Positions 24,174 to 35,357 of a stretch of 64,000 nucleotides of DNA are shown here, in pieces (within the stretch, counting starts at the first letter, position 1; each line of letters starts with the position of its first letter). The position numbers were made by a program, and so were the translations under genes. Below the pieces are notes generated by a model, which had not been told where the DNA came from, did no database searches, and saw only the letters and a list, made by a program, of their open reading frames with translations. Location: assembly GCA_947683425.1 (NCBI GenBank), contig CANTUQ010000055.1:5010001-5074000 (forward strand), written 5' to 3'. This DNA comes from Excoecaria cochinchinensis. Taxonomy: Eukaryota; Streptophyta; Magnoliopsida; Malpighiales; Euphorbiaceae.

Positions 24174-24614
24174 TTAAGCATGCTTAAGAAGGGTTAGTGA
24201 GTGCAGCTGCCCGTGTCCGCCCCGTTTGGGCGAAGCGGTTGACCTCCGAGATGGTCATCTTCCGTGTAGTGATAAAATGTTTTGAGACTCCGGTCTCCCG
24301 CGCTACCTTCGAGTATTAAAACTGTTTTTAAGGCTTTGGTCTCCCGTGCCGTGTTCCCGTATCCTCCACTATTGAATTCAGGCTACTGTGTTAAGTGTCT
24401 AGTATGTGATTAGTGAAGTGTTCTAATTATTGCATGATTCTGATTATGATCATTGTTTCATGTTTTCTGTTTCAGTGTTGATATACTTATAGTGACTCTT
24501 GAGCTGTGTATATATTTCTGCCCTCTGATGTTTAGTGAATTCTGAATTTTATGCTCAATATCTTGTATAGTGTTCTGTTATGTTTGTTCCTCCCCACTAA
24601 GCGTTATCGCTTAA
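24174..24614 (+). other. Hairpin-chain module of the family A solo LTR
   Basis: Perfect palindrome TTAAGCATGCTTAA (24174-24187), GCAGCTGC, the near-palindrome GAGACTCCGGTCTC (near 24284) and hairpin CTAAGCG-TTAT-CGCTTAA (24597-24614). Compared with TTAGGCATGCCTAA elsewhere, G4 and C11 have changed together to A and T. Confidence 0.75.
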
Positions 24615-24959
24615 CACGGGTTCTTGTCCTGTGTAGGTGACAGGATTTTGGGAGATTGCTCGTGTTGCGCATCTACTGGTCGGCCACATAGGAGTAGAGT
24701 CTTTATTTTTGTTATCTCCTCCTATAATTCTCTTTGTATGTCATATTTTTGTATCGTGGCTTATGTAACTATTTGTAAAGGAATGATGTAATCTCTTGGG
24801 ATTGTATTTAACTCTATATTTTGATCATATGAGAATTATGTTCTGCCCTTTTATTGTGGTGAATGCTTCTGCTTACCGCATGTATGTATGTTGTGAGTGA
24901 GCGTCGGGTAGCGCTTCCGCCGGCACCCTTCCAACGGGGGCGGCGGTGGGGGTGTTACA

Positions 24960-25014
24960 ATTATCATATATTTATTTTAGGTTTATTGATGTTATATTGT
25001 TATTATTGTTGTTG

Positions 25015-25057
<43 letters not shown>

Positions 25058-26539
25058 CATCATTATTATTGTTACCATCATCATTGTGGTATTATTATGA
25101 TTATTATATTCATCATTATTGTTATGTCATTAGTTTATTATTAGTATGGTCGTTATCATTTTGCTATCATTTCACTTATTTATTATTATTTATGTCATGT
25201 TTATTTATTTTATATCATTAGTAATATTATTATTTGTTTATTATTATTGTTATGTTATTTTATTATTTTTATTCATTGTTGTTAATATTATTTGTTATAT
25301 TATTAATATTATTATTACTATTTTATTTATTATTGGTACAATTGAGTCATATTAATATTATAGGCATTAATGCCATTTGATTTATGTCCGATTTCACATT
25401 ATTTATTATTATGGGTATTTGTTACTATTAAGTATCATTATTATCATTATTATTATTATGGTTTGCATTTGTATGATTAATTTACCTAGAATTATTACTA
25501 ATATTTCGATATTATTTTTTGTCTGAGATTTATATTTGAGTAGCGTTGTTTGAGCTTCCCGTGACCTCCGGGTTGGGCCACGACGCATGGAGGACACGTT
25601 GGTTTGGTGAGACCTTTCTCATTTCTTTCCCCTTTTGTTGTGCTTGTTTGCAAATAATTATTTTATTTATGCACACGTGAGATAAAAAGTCACAAAAACA
25701 TTTCTACAATTAAATTGGAATTTCTACTAATAAAATTGGGACCAATGTCCCTTGTTTTAGCCCAATAATAAAAACATCACAATTAAAACGAAGAGTTAAT
25801 TTTCTCCAAAAATGGGATCACTCATCCCCGTTTTCATCAAACAACCAAAGCGACTCTTCGAACCCTCTTTGAATAAACGCGAAGGAGCCAATGTTCCTAA
25901 ACTTCGAACAAATGTGAAGGAGCCAATGTTCCTAAAATTAACGAATGCCCCGATTTATATATGTCTTTCTTTACGTTTGTCGTGTTTGATTATTTCTTAA
26001 TTCATTTCTTTTGGGGCCCTTGTAATTAATTTTGGGGTAAATTCTATTTAATCTCCTTTTATTGGGATTGTATTCCGCCCCTATTTCCCTTGTAATTGTG
26101 TGCTTGTGTGTTTATCGCTTTCATTTACTGTTTTTTTTTATCGCTTCCCTTTTACTGCTTTTGAATGGTTCCGATGCGCCTTTAAATTTAAATGCATTGA
26201 TCGTGTGAGATAAGAGATATAATTTTAAGAGGTTAAAAACTCATTTATAATTAATCAAGGCATAAAAAAGAGTGAAGTTCCGAACACCAAACTCTGGTCT
26301 AGACCATTAAGAGGTTAGAATCTTCTCCCAATTTCTTGTAAATTGGGTGGTGACTCCATGATACCTCAAAGGTGCCTATAGGCATCGCGAGGCTAGGTGG
26401 TTCTTCTCAATGTTCTATTGGGAGGAATACACCCATGATGTCTCGTGGCGCCCATGATCAAAAGACGTAAACGAATCTCTCGAATCCCAAAGGCCGATTC
26501 AACAGAGAGGGCCCTTGCTGGGTTCCGGCGCGCATCACA
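24960..26539 (+). mobile_element. 3' LTR of Ogre-1, last segment
   Basis: Homologous to about 3972-5540 of the 5' LTR. Ends GCGCATCACA, followed by the GATGC duplication. The frame at 26445-26909 crosses this boundary and is not a gene. Confidence 0.9.
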
Positions 26540-26566
26540 GATGCATTCTATTTTTAATTTGGATAT

Positions 26567-26760
26567 GTCACAGTGGCAAGGGATTTCATTGTCACCGTCA
26601 CAAGTGGAAGGTTACATTTTATTTTGCAAATCGTGGTATGTCATGCTGGCAATCGGTTTCGCTGTCACCCTGACCGTGTGGCAGTTCGTTTCTGTATTGA
26701 AAAATTTAGGGATGTTATGGTGGCAACCGTTTGGTTGTGACTGTGACCGCCACGAAATTT
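26567..26760 (+). repeat. Palindrome array of the host leader, last three copies
   Basis: Degenerate units starting at 26567, 26640 and 26714. With the Ogre-1 insertion and one GATGC removed, the spacing from the copy at 2810 is about 72 bp, so the array was continuous before the insertion. Confidence 0.85.
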
Positions 26761-26901
26761 GTTTTAAAAACTCATTTTTTCGTGCTTTATGTTTCACTCC
26801 ACCACACTTTTTACTCTCTAGTTTGCACAATTTTCATTTTCTCTTCAACTATCGTGCTTCATTTCTTCCTTTGGGCTACAATTTCTACAAGTCTTCAACA
26901 A

Positions 26902-27593
26902 GTAAGTAATTCTTCATTTTCTTCTTCTACATTTTCATTTAATTTCTTTTTTGGGTACTTCTTTGTTTGTGTTTTTCTCCCTTGCTGTTCTTTTGATGCT
27001 TGAATTTAAAGACCATTTAGAATTTTCTTCTCATTATACTCTGAATTCGTGTTGTGAATGATATCAATTCTTACTTCCTTCTTAAATTTCTTCTTTATCA
27101 TTGAAAGCATGAACGTATGGTGGAGTAGGAAAGTTAGGGCATGCATTGTGTGTGTGATTTGGATGTTGATTTTACTCAAAAGTTTGGCTGAAATTGGAAA
27201 TTGTTAGGCTCTAACTACTATGTTATGCATAGTATTGCTTTCAATATAAAATTTGTGTTGTTGTTAGTGCCTATAGTTTATAATTACATCAAGTATATTT
27301 GATGCATATTAGGTGTTCGACAAAATGCTTCAATGAATATTTTTCCAGATTTTTGCATTTCTTATCAAGGTGTAATACAAAGTTTAATTTGCCTTTGTGT
27401 ATAATTTGGCTATCTGATGTCATTAAACATTCTTGATTTCTTTTGAATTGATATATCTCTTATATATTCAAGTTTGCATGTGAGAATGATTATGTTTGCT
27501 TCGCATGAGATTGATAATTGATGCTGATATTTATGGCCATTGCTATCTGATGCACTTATAATGTTATTGAACATGGTCATTTTTTTCATGCAG
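26902..27593 (+). other. Predicted intron before the Athila-like ORF1
   Basis: ACAA/GTAAGTAATT at 26902 is a good donor. The acceptor TTTTTTCATGCAG ends at 27593, just before the reading frame becomes protein-like. AT-rich and T-rich throughout. Confidence 0.45.
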
Positions 27594-27599
27594 TGGCTC

Positions 27600-28672
27600 T
27601 TAAGCTTAAGAGTTCCGCTATTGCTGCTAGTTCATCCAGCTAACCATCCAGCCAATCCTCTGTGGACATATCTAAGGTTTCGAGTTGGGTACCGAACAAC
27701 AAGAAGGCGAGTTATGCGCTATTCACAAAATGCACATATATTCCAACTAGCTACTTGGATAAGGATTTGCTGGTGAAGTTAGGGATCCGGATTGAAGTCC
27801 AATGACTCATTGCCAATATCGGCTGGGAGAGGCTGTTTGCACATAATGAGAAGGTCTATCCGGATTTGATAAGAGATTTTGTGGCTACCGTGAGCTGTAG
27901 GATTGGCCGTGACCCTGCCACGGATCCTTGAACTATCTCTTTCTTTTTGGAGGGCACAGAGTACGAGATCTCTTTTGTGAGATTTTCAGAGCTGATAGGC
28001 TTTCCTCCATTTGCACCAGACTACTTTGAAGGCTATGATAAGGATAGTGCTTGGGCCACTATCAGAGGCACAGTGACAGCCACTACCTATGTATTGGGGA
28101 AGACAAAGGCCCACTACCTCAACGGCCTTGCCCTGCGAATCCTTCATAGATTTTTCTCTATGTCATTCTTGAGTCACGTGGATTCGGCAGGGCAGGTGAA
28201 CTTGTCGAAGGTGGTTTTCTTGTCATGTATAATGAGGGGAGTTCGAATTAATGGTGCCCCACATTTATGCCATAAATTGGAGGAGCTGCAATGGAATCCA
28301 AAGAAAGTTACGAAGATATCGCTGGGTGGTTGGGTGATAGTGATTGCTAGGGGTGTACATCACCCATTTAGAAGAACCCGACCACTACCTTCCATTACAG
28401 TGATTGACAAGAAAATGTTGAAGAATATGAAAGTGGTGGTGGATAATGCGACAGAGGGACATCGATATCGATTTACCACCAGAGAGAAATATCTACAGAG
28501 AGTGGAGCACGGATTGGGTGGTTTATCGCGCGAGCGAGAGGAAGATCCTGACATACCAGCTCCTCCAGCTACAGAGCACGATCAGTTTACCTCTCAGCAG
28601 TACACTTCCCTGATAGAGTGTATGGATTCTATCACTGCATCACAGACAGACCTTCAATCCCAGATGGATTAA
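27600..28672 (+). pseudogene. Athila-like ORF1 (plant transposon-protein type), broken by in-frame stops
   Basis: One frame runs through with stops near 27640, 27803 and 27929-27931. Readable blocks are YIPTSYLDKDLLVKLGI, IANIGWERLFAHNEKVYPDL, FVRFSELIGFP, NGLALRILHRFF and MRGVRINGAPHLCHKLEEL. This arrangement resembles the ORF1/gag-like protein of Athila elements and the widespread plant transposon-protein domain. The last part is open from 27932 to 28672. Family placement is by recollection of motifs, not a search. Confidence 0.65.
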
Positions 28673-30204
28673 GTACTGATAGGACTCACTGCATTGACAA
28701 CACGCTTCGATGCGCACTTCCCACCACCACCACCTGCACCAGAGAGTTGAGTAGGGAGCCCCTTTGTCCTATGTTTTTGTTTTTATTTATTTTTGTTTTG
28801 ATGATGTTTGACTTGCTGAGGATAGCAAGATTTTTAGTGTGGGGTAAGGGGAGTAAAACTAACAATCTTATGGTTTGCAAGAATGAGTAAATTACTATAC
28901 TTTGCTTTTATTTTAAATTCATACATTTTAGTTTATTTTTGCATGTTTTATTTTATTTTATTTTATTTTTTTAAGTTATTTGTGTAATGATGTGGTTGCC
29001 TGAATTTTCCTATTTTAGCCTAGTTTGCCTCTAGTTATTCCTGATGTGAATGGTTTGAACTTTAAGTTATGAATGGATTATCTTAAAAATTGATCTTAGC
29101 AAGAGAGTAGTTGTATATTTTAGCGGCAAATTAATCTCAGTTAGTCTTATATCTTGTAATTTCCTAGCTTTTGCGCACTATAGGCTTGTTTGTGAAAAAC
29201 GTGAAAAAAATTCCAGTGTGTGAAAGCATTTGAGTGAAGCAATCTTAGGATAATTAGAACCTTCCTCATCACCCTTCAAAACAATATAACTACTCAAGCA
29301 AGTTTAGGACATGACCTAGGCAAATTTTTCTTTGGTAACCACTTTAAATGACTGTTGACCTACCTATATGCATAATTGCCATTGCTAGCCCCGTTGAGCC
29401 GATTTCGTATGCTAAAAGCGTACTATGCAATTTTTTTTTTTACACTCATATTTTACCATTTAACCTAAATGCTTTTGCCTATCCTTTCTAAGAATTGGCC
29501 ACTCTAGGATTGGGTTGTGATAACATTGAAAGTTGAATAAGGGTATTACTGTGAAATTAGTTTGGGTGTGAGAAAAATTGTGATACTGTGGGGTGTTGCC
29601 TAGTATATTGTTAATGTTCCCTTAATGAAGTCCAATTTTGTTAGAAATTGAAAGCTGTGGGTATTTCACTATGTTCATCTGAAAAAATTAGGCTAGCTCA
29701 TGGATCTCATAATAAAAAAAGGATAGAATAAATCAAATAAGATCATTGAGTGGAATTTTGAGCTAGTTATATATATAAATATTCAAGTGTGGGGTACCCT
29801 CAAATAGAGGAAAATGTTTATGCAATCAAAGATGGTCGAGTTTTAGAGAAGAAATTCATTAGGGACTTTCGTCTCCTCCTTTCTTGTGGTTTAGTGTTTT
29901 TCATTTTGGGAAAGTTTAGTCTAGTTTTGGCAACTGTGGGTACATTGAGAGTGGGTCAATGCAAATTTTTGTTCAGATCAGATAGTTGTGGATGTAGGTA
30001 GAGTGGCCGATTCTTTGTTTGATTCCCTTAACATTTTCACTCATTTACATAAATACCCTTTTTAATTACACTTTTCACCTATTTAACACTATTTTTACCC
30101 ATTAAGTATAAAATTACAATTTTGCCCTCAAACTTTCTATTTCTATCATTTTAATCTTGTTTTCACTTAATTTTCTTATTTATCACTATCTTAGTCAATT
30201 TAAC
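28673..30204 (+). other. Non-coding 3' part of the Athila-like element
   Basis: No convincing gene. The frame at 29789-30001 has no recognisable motif. 30005-30204 is AT-rich; its end is set by where the minus-strand pol remnant stops matching. Confidence 0.5.
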
Positions 30205-30320
30205 TACACAATATCCACAGACGGTTCTACCTCCCTCTCTGGTGCCAAACTCGGTAATACCTGTGAAAACACATCCACAAATTCTCTTACTACCAGAATA
30301 TCTTATATCTTTACTTGCCC
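30205..30320 (-). pseudogene. pol: Protease-RT linker remnant of gypsy pol
   Basis: On the minus strand, in a different frame from the protease, it reads DILVVREFVDVFSQVLPSLA, then PEREVEPSVDIV, the conserved stretch before reverse transcriptase in plant gypsy polyproteins. It ends before the RT core. Confidence 0.75.
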
Positions 30321-30824
30321 TCATTGAGAATTCAGAATTAAGGCCAAATATGCTTCACATCCTTTTCTCATGAACAGTTTTGCCTTCACAGCCGAAATTA
30401 CATTATGCAGCGAGTTACTTCCCAGACCTTTCACAACCACAGGTATCTGATCCCGATCTTTGAGCACAACCGTTTTCCTCTGACAATCCACTATAGCTCG
30501 GTGCTTGGTAAACCAATCCATACCCAAAATTATGTCAAACTCATGAAATGGCAGACTAATCAGATCAACTGGAAATTCCTTACCTTGCACCATCAAAGGA
30601 CAATCCCGATACACCCGATTTACCTTAACACATTGCCCTAATGGACTAGTCACACATATCTCATAATCCAATTTATCCTCATTAGCCAACTCATTACACA
30701 ACTTATTGGAACACAAATAAGAATGAGTAGAACCCGGGTCTATCAAAGCATACATTTCAATGCTGAAAAGTAAAAACTTACCGGCTATTACTTCCAGAGC
30801 ATCCTGGTCGTCATGGGCTCTCAT
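30321..30824 (-). pseudogene. Retropepsin-type aspartic protease of a gypsy element (fragment of pol)
   Basis: 167 codons. ALIDPGSTHSYL contains the catalytic aspartate in the D-P-G form common in plant gypsy proteases. PLMVQGKEFPVDLI and FDIILGMDWFTKHRAIVDC are the downstream core and the GMDWL-type motif. It would process the Gag-Pol polyprotein. The frame is intact but ends in a stop and loses register with the RT linker. Its ATG overlaps the gag stop as ATGA (30824-30821), which may reflect one frameshift in an originally continuous gag-pol. Confidence 0.8.
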
Positions 30825-32011
30825 TGCATATGCTTTGCAGCCGCCGGTGCTGGACGATCAACTTTCTCAGAGGGTTCTCTTTCCCAAGGCCGTCCACCAC
30901 GACCCTGTCCTCTACCTCTAGCACGACTACCCTGAGGAACATTCGACCCTGCTCGACTAGCTTCCTGCTGACCCTGAGTATTCTCATACAAGTTCGGGCA
31001 ATTGGCTAGAAGATGGTCGGTGCTACCACATCTGAAACATACTCTCGTCAACCACCGACATTTGCCCCAATGATGCTTACTGCAATGGGAGCACTGAGGC
31101 ACTCCTTCACCTCTACCACCCAAAAGCTCCTCTACCCGTGCCAGACCCTCTAACAGATTCCTATCTCCTCCCTTTAGTAGCCGGACTAGCATGCGACTCA
31201 CCAGAAGGATTTCCTTGAGACTCACGCAACCTCTTTCTTGAAGAAGACCTCCTTTAGAGGCCTTTTTCCTCTGAGCCTTCTCTCTTAAAATATTCTCAGA
31301 GCGTTCTGCTCTCAAAGCTGCCTGTACTATCTAATAATAACTGATATCCGGTGCAGACGTCAAAGAGACCAACATCACCTTAAGAGACTCATTCAAACTC
31401 GCCTCGAACTATTGACATCGAAACTCCTCAGTGAGAATTCCTAGCGGTGCATACTTACTGAGTCGATTAAACTCCTTCTTATATTTTGCTACAGATAACA
31501 CTCTCTCTCATAGGCTCAAAATCTGAGCCCATCTTGCCTCCTTAAATGCCTTAGTCACGTACTTACTTTGAAACTCTATTTTGAAGAACTCCCATATCAT
31601 AGGCTCGGCAAGCTAAGGATGCCTAAGCACCAACGTCCACCAATCGTAAGCTGAGCCCTGCAACGAAGATACTACACATTCCACCTCTCTTTCTAGAGGA
31701 CATCGAATTTCCCTTAGTACACGACTAACTTTCTCAATCCAACTCTCAGCTTTATCCGATTTATCCAAGCTGGTTCCAAAGAAATCCTCCACTCCAAACT
31801 TCCTCATATTCTCAATCGGTGCTCTAGGAGCAGTAACTCTTTCCAAAACCCTTGCCATATCCTGAGATATCTTGAGCATGGCCACAAAGGGGACCGCAGG
31901 GGCCTCAGGTTGCACCCTAGGTGGCTGAGCCGGATAAAAAATAGATGGATCTTTCTCTCAGATATTCGCACTCTCGGCTGACCCCTCAATTGTTCCACGC
32001 GCGGACTCCAT
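30821..32011 (-). pseudogene. gag: Gypsy gag with in-frame stops
   Basis: ATG at 32011; one frame of 396 codons to the TGA at 30821. The capsid part has LDKSDKAESWIEKVSRVL and SLQGSAYDWWTLVLRHP. The nucleocapsid has two zinc-knuckle-like motifs, CSHCSKHHWGKC and CFRCGSTDHLLANC, followed by an Arg/Gly-rich tail. Internal stops interrupt it near residues 18, 133, 168, 192 and 217 (the second at 31613-31615), so no full protein is made. The frame is otherwise preserved, which suggests decay by point mutation. Confidence 0.88.
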
Positions 32012-32104
32012 CTAACTATAAAACATACACAATAATTCGCATTAGGCCAACATAACACTAAACGTACATTCTATCTTACACTTGCCTAGAAACGACTAAA
32101 CCTA

Positions 32105-32122
32105 TGCTCTAATACAACAAAA
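32105..32122 (-). other. Degenerate primer-binding site region of the minus-strand gypsy element
   Basis: On the minus strand the LTR end GGTGTGATACA is followed by TTTTGTTGTATTAGAGC, a diverged form of the tRNA-iMet-type TGGTATCAGAGC. Confidence 0.55.
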
Positions 32123-32574
32123 TGTATCACACCTTACCTATACATAGGGAGGTTCATCCCTTAAAGAGGAAGAAGGACCCCGATAGATGAGGGTTGTCGC
32201 GCAAGACCTCAAACAAAGCAAATAAAGTTACGAAACATTTACTCAACATGGGTAAAATAAAATTTCTTAAAACAATAGACGATGACTGAAAATAAAAGAG
32301 CAGTATTTTATTAAATTACATAAAAGTCTTACATATCAAAATATAAAAGTGCCTTAGCACAGAAGATCCTATACATATCTGATATTAAAATCAAATTACA
32401 AAAGTATAATTACATCAAGAGTTATCATTACAAAATTTAGTCTAATACATATACAAAAAGTACAATCTCAACTACAAAAATCTCTCTCTCCTAGTTGTGT
32501 TGGCCCGGCTAAAATGGATCATCCTTGCCAAAATCTCCAACTGTATCCATACCTACACGGATGAAGCACTCGTT

Positions 32575-32998
32575 CTAAGCAAATACGCTTAGTGGGGAAA
32601 AACACAATGAAAATGACCACTCACAGTGGACGTCAGAAACAAATCACATACACATGGCACATATTGAAAATCAACTCTTAACAAGCAATACATCATGCCC
32701 CAGATGTTAACATCATAATCATACTATTATTCTTGCTGAACTGAATTATAACACATGAGTACAGTAAATCTTGCTTACTCAAAATAGTGGATAGCGAGTA
32801 ACTCATACTCATTCACAACGTATGGATACCCGAGGGTATCAAAATTATTCTTTTGCTTTTGGTTTCAAACATTTTTGCATGGAATCTTAAACAAGATTCT
32901 AGTTTAAAAGGGATCGCGAGGATCCAAACAGGGACCTGATCAGGGTCCAGAATGCATACACATGGCTGCAGCTAACTGAACTCTATATGCATGCCTAT
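32575..32998 (-). other. Hairpin-chain module of the minus-strand gypsy LTR
   Basis: Plus strand: CTAAGC/GCTTAG (32575-32592), GACCACTCACAGTGG (32615-32629), the GATACCCGAGGGTATC inverted repeat near 32824, the GAATCTT/AAGATTC pair near 32882, GGATCGCGAGGATCC (32911-32925), GACCTGATCAGGGTC and the weakened ATATGCATGCCTAT (32985-32998). Confidence 0.75.
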
Positions 32999-33144
32999 TT
33001 ATCCACTTATTGACTCTCGCAGGTCATGCATAAATCATCAAATCACATTCATATAATTTATTAAATTATCCATACATAATTCTAAAAGCATCACAAGTTC
33101 AAAAATTAAACATTGAAAGCACAAAAGAAAAATCAAATTGAAGC

Positions 33145-33480
33145 AAGGAGGTGTCGCGCTCGTGACAGGGGCGAAACTTGCCCCAGGTCACGATCGTGGC
33201 AGTCTTCGCGCTCGCGAGGAGACAGAATCACGTCTTACTGTCACACTCACGAAAAGCGTCGTGCTCGAAACTTTGACCGGCTAGCCAAAGCTATTGCGCT
33301 CGTGCACAGGCGTGCGCTCACAACAGAGAACTGTCCATTCCGCTCGATAGCCGAGTGCTCTGTCGCGCTCATGACAGAGAGCTCTCACTGTGGCAGTTCG
33401 GTAGCCCAGCGCTCAACCACGTACGAAGGCTGATTTTATCGAGCTCTATCGCGACCTCACGATAGAGTCGGGATTTCCAG
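33145..33480 (-). repeat. Palindrome cassette of the minus-strand gypsy LTR
   Basis: Words such as CGCGCTCGTGACAG, GTCACGATCGTGGC, CGCGCTCGCGAGG and CTATCGCGACCTCACGATAG. GC-rich and self-complementary, but more degenerate than other cassettes. The frame at 33113-33433 is a product of the repeats. Confidence 0.8.
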
Positions 33481-33867
33481 CACTTACGCGAAAATCTGCA
33501 GAAATCTCACTCCTAAACAATACCCAAACCTCTAATTGACTTCACAACTCAACCTCACACAAATTGATCATTCACAACATCTTAAACAACCTAAAATCTA
33601 ACTTATAATCCAATTATTACCATCAAATCATACAATTTACAAGATTAAATTCCAGAATTCACTAAACCAGCATTTTCTCTTAGTAATTCATACAAACTCA
33701 TGCTTAGGTTCAATTCTTCAAAAATTATGCATCTCAACTAAAAATAATCAATACCCATGTCATTTACATACAAATATACACATTATAACTCATCAATTTT
33801 AATAATTTCCACAAAACACAACAATCACACAATAATACACAAAAAAAAGTAACAAATATTCCCAAAC

Positions 33868-34056
33868 CTCGAATTCTTGAACTCTAATCACGAGCTCTGC
33901 TTCAACTTACTATTTCCTTGCCCTTAGGCTCTCTACGAGGGATCTCTGAGCAAAACACCCATCAAAACAAGCTTTAAAACTCTAACCCCAAAATATCAAA
34001 TTAACCAAATTAAAAAGGAAAAGGAGGATGAGGAAGAACAATTAGCTATCACTTAC
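33868..34056 (-). other. Predicted leader intron, minus-strand gypsy LTR
   Basis: Donor TTTGG/GTAAGTG at 34056, acceptor TTCGAG/GTTTGGGA at 33868, 189 nt. Confidence 0.5.
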
Positions 34057-34234
34057 CCAAATCAACTTAGGACTACCCAAAACTCACCAAAAATTCCAGA
34101 AAAAGGGGAAATTAGGAGGAAGCAAAGAGGGAAGAAAGAAGGGAAACAGAGCAATGGGAGAAAGAGGAAGAAAAGAAGAAACGGGAAGGAGGAACAAGGG
34201 GGGAACAGCTGTATTCTCTCTCCTCTCGCCACAA

Positions 34235-34240
34235 TTTATA
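34235..34240 (-). promoter_or_regulatory. TATA box of the minus-strand gypsy LTR
   Basis: TATAAA on the minus strand within GGGGAGTATAAATTG, about 180 bp upstream of the splice donor and followed by a pyrimidine-rich leader. Confidence 0.6.
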
Positions 34241-34727
34241 CTCCCCTACGGCAGCCTCCTATTAAAAGGCTACCCTAAGACACACCCAAAACCCATCCTC
34301 TCACATACACTTAAATTAACCTCACCACAGAATACCCTACTCCAATATAAACACTCACACCCATTAAAACCAACCATAACACATACTCAAAAATAACACA
34401 TGCCAAAATTGCACATACACAAACACACACACACAAGGCTCAAACTACTAGGTTGGGAATGGGGCGTTACAAAGGGAGTAAAGAGATAGTCAAGGAAGTT
34501 GATTCTTTGGTCCAATAGGAGCATGACGTTTGGCATAGGTAGGTGAGAGCAATTATGAGATTAGAATGAAGGAGAGAGGGAAATAAGAAAAGCATAATTC
34601 TGCTTCTTGCTCACGTCTCCCTCTTCTTCTCCTTCTTCCTTTCTTTTTTACTCTCTCTTGTTTTGCCCTAACGTAATTCTTCATGTTTGAGTTGGATTTT
34701 TCTGAGTTTGACCTGGGTTTTGAAGAG

Positions 34728-34918
34728 GTAAGTGCTGGGTTTATTGTGGATTTCAATTATTTCTTCTTATTCCCATTTTTCTATTGGTTTGGTTGGATTT
34801 TGGGTTTTTGATTCAAGTGTTTGGGTTATTTGCAAGTTCCGGACAAGAGGTTGGGTAAAGGGAAAGAAAAGGTCTGAGCTTGAAGGTGAAGAGTGGGTTT
34901 TGAAGCTTCTTTTACCAG
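34728..34918 (+). other. Predicted leader intron, gag-only element 5' LTR
   Basis: Donor TGAAGAG/GTAAGTG, acceptor TTTTACCAG/GTTTGGGAG, 191 nt. Confidence 0.55.
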
Positions 34919-35357
34919 GTTTGGGAGCTCTATTTTGGATGTGTTTTGTTTGGGAGTTTGACTGCCCTATTCTCTTTGGATTATGTGTGTGTTGTATGTT
35001 TATTTTTGGAGAATTTTTAGTGTTGAGTATGTGTAAGTGCATGTGTATGCTTGAGTAGTGAAATTGGGTTTATATGTAATGTTATGAACATGAATTGCAT
35101 ATAATATTTAAGTGAATGAGTATGGTCTTTATATGAATTTCTGAGTTAGGGTAAATTGTAATTTGAGTGTTTTGTGGTTTAATTCATAGGTTGAGTGTAT
35201 TTCTTGTTAATAATTAGTGTGTGATTTTTATAATTTGATTATAACATATTTTCGTATGCACATGAGTGCTGAAGTAAGAGTTTTTGCATGTTAGAGTGTT
35301 ATGGACACATTTGGTTTTGAAATAGAGTAGTAAAGTGTCATTTTTGGGGGAAATCCT

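Larger units (their letters stand above)
22395..24959 (+). mobile_element. Solo LTR, family A (hairpin type)
   Basis: Starts TATAACAACCCAAAAAGGGC (family consensus TGTAACAACC), ends GGGGGTGTTACA. It is homologous end to end with the 3' LTR of the gag-only element at 47270-49770 and similar in length. No second LTR or interior, hence a solo LTR. The flanks repeat ATTATCATA (22386-22394 and 24960-24968), 9 bp rather than the usual 5. Confidence 0.88.
2860..26539 (+). mobile_element. Ogre-1: Ogre/Tat-lineage Ty3/gypsy retrotransposon with a mostly deleted pol and nested insertions
   Basis: Both LTRs are present (2860-5540 and 12497-26539). Removing two nested elements and their target duplications leaves a 3' LTR of about 2.69 kb against 2.68 kb for the 5' LTR. 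The insertion is bounded by GATGC duplications. The order is LTR, PBS, leader, broken gag, pol scrap, long 3' region with a 48-bp tandem array, polypurine tract, LTR. Gag motifs, PBS and 3' tandem repeats fit the Ogre/Tat lineage. No complete pol domain remains, so it cannot move by itself. Confidence 0.9.
26540..30204 (+). mobile_element. Athila-like host element, right part
   Basis: Resumes the palindrome array after GATGC, then a probable leader intron, a broken ORF1, and a long non-coding region in which AGTGTGGGGTA words occur (28837 and 29786), as in Athila-type elements. The element is cut near 30204 by the minus-strand gypsy remnant. No pol was recognised. Confidence 0.6.
30205..34471 (-). 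mobile_element. Truncated minus-strand Ty3/gypsy element (Tekay/Del-like): LTR, gag, protease
   Basis: Read leftward: 5' LTR (34471 to 32123), PBS region, broken gag, protease, and the first part of the protease-RT linker, then loss of similarity near 30204. RT, RNase H, integrase and the 3' LTR are absent. The right flank continues directly into another broken LTR at 34472. Confidence 0.85.
32123..34471 (-). mobile_element. 5' LTR of the minus-strand gypsy element
   Basis: 2349 bp, on the minus strand starting TGTAACGCCCC and ending GGTGTGATACA. Contains a TATA box, leader intron, palindrome cassette, hairpin chain and terminal hairpin in the shared order. Confidence 0.85.

Noticed and set aside
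26445..26909. 154-residue frame crossing the end of the Ogre-1 3' LTR
   Set aside because: It spans the LTR boundary, the GATGC duplication and the palindrome array, so it is a chance frame.
33113..33433. Arginine-rich 106-residue frame
   Set aside because: Lies within the palindrome cassette of an LTR; the CG-rich repeated words create the arginine codons.
34154..35058. Small frames in LTR leaders (34154-34396, 34732-35058 and the copy at 47747-48022)
   Set aside because: They overlap the predicted intron and its donor or acceptor and differ between the two LTRs of the same element by stops and shifts.
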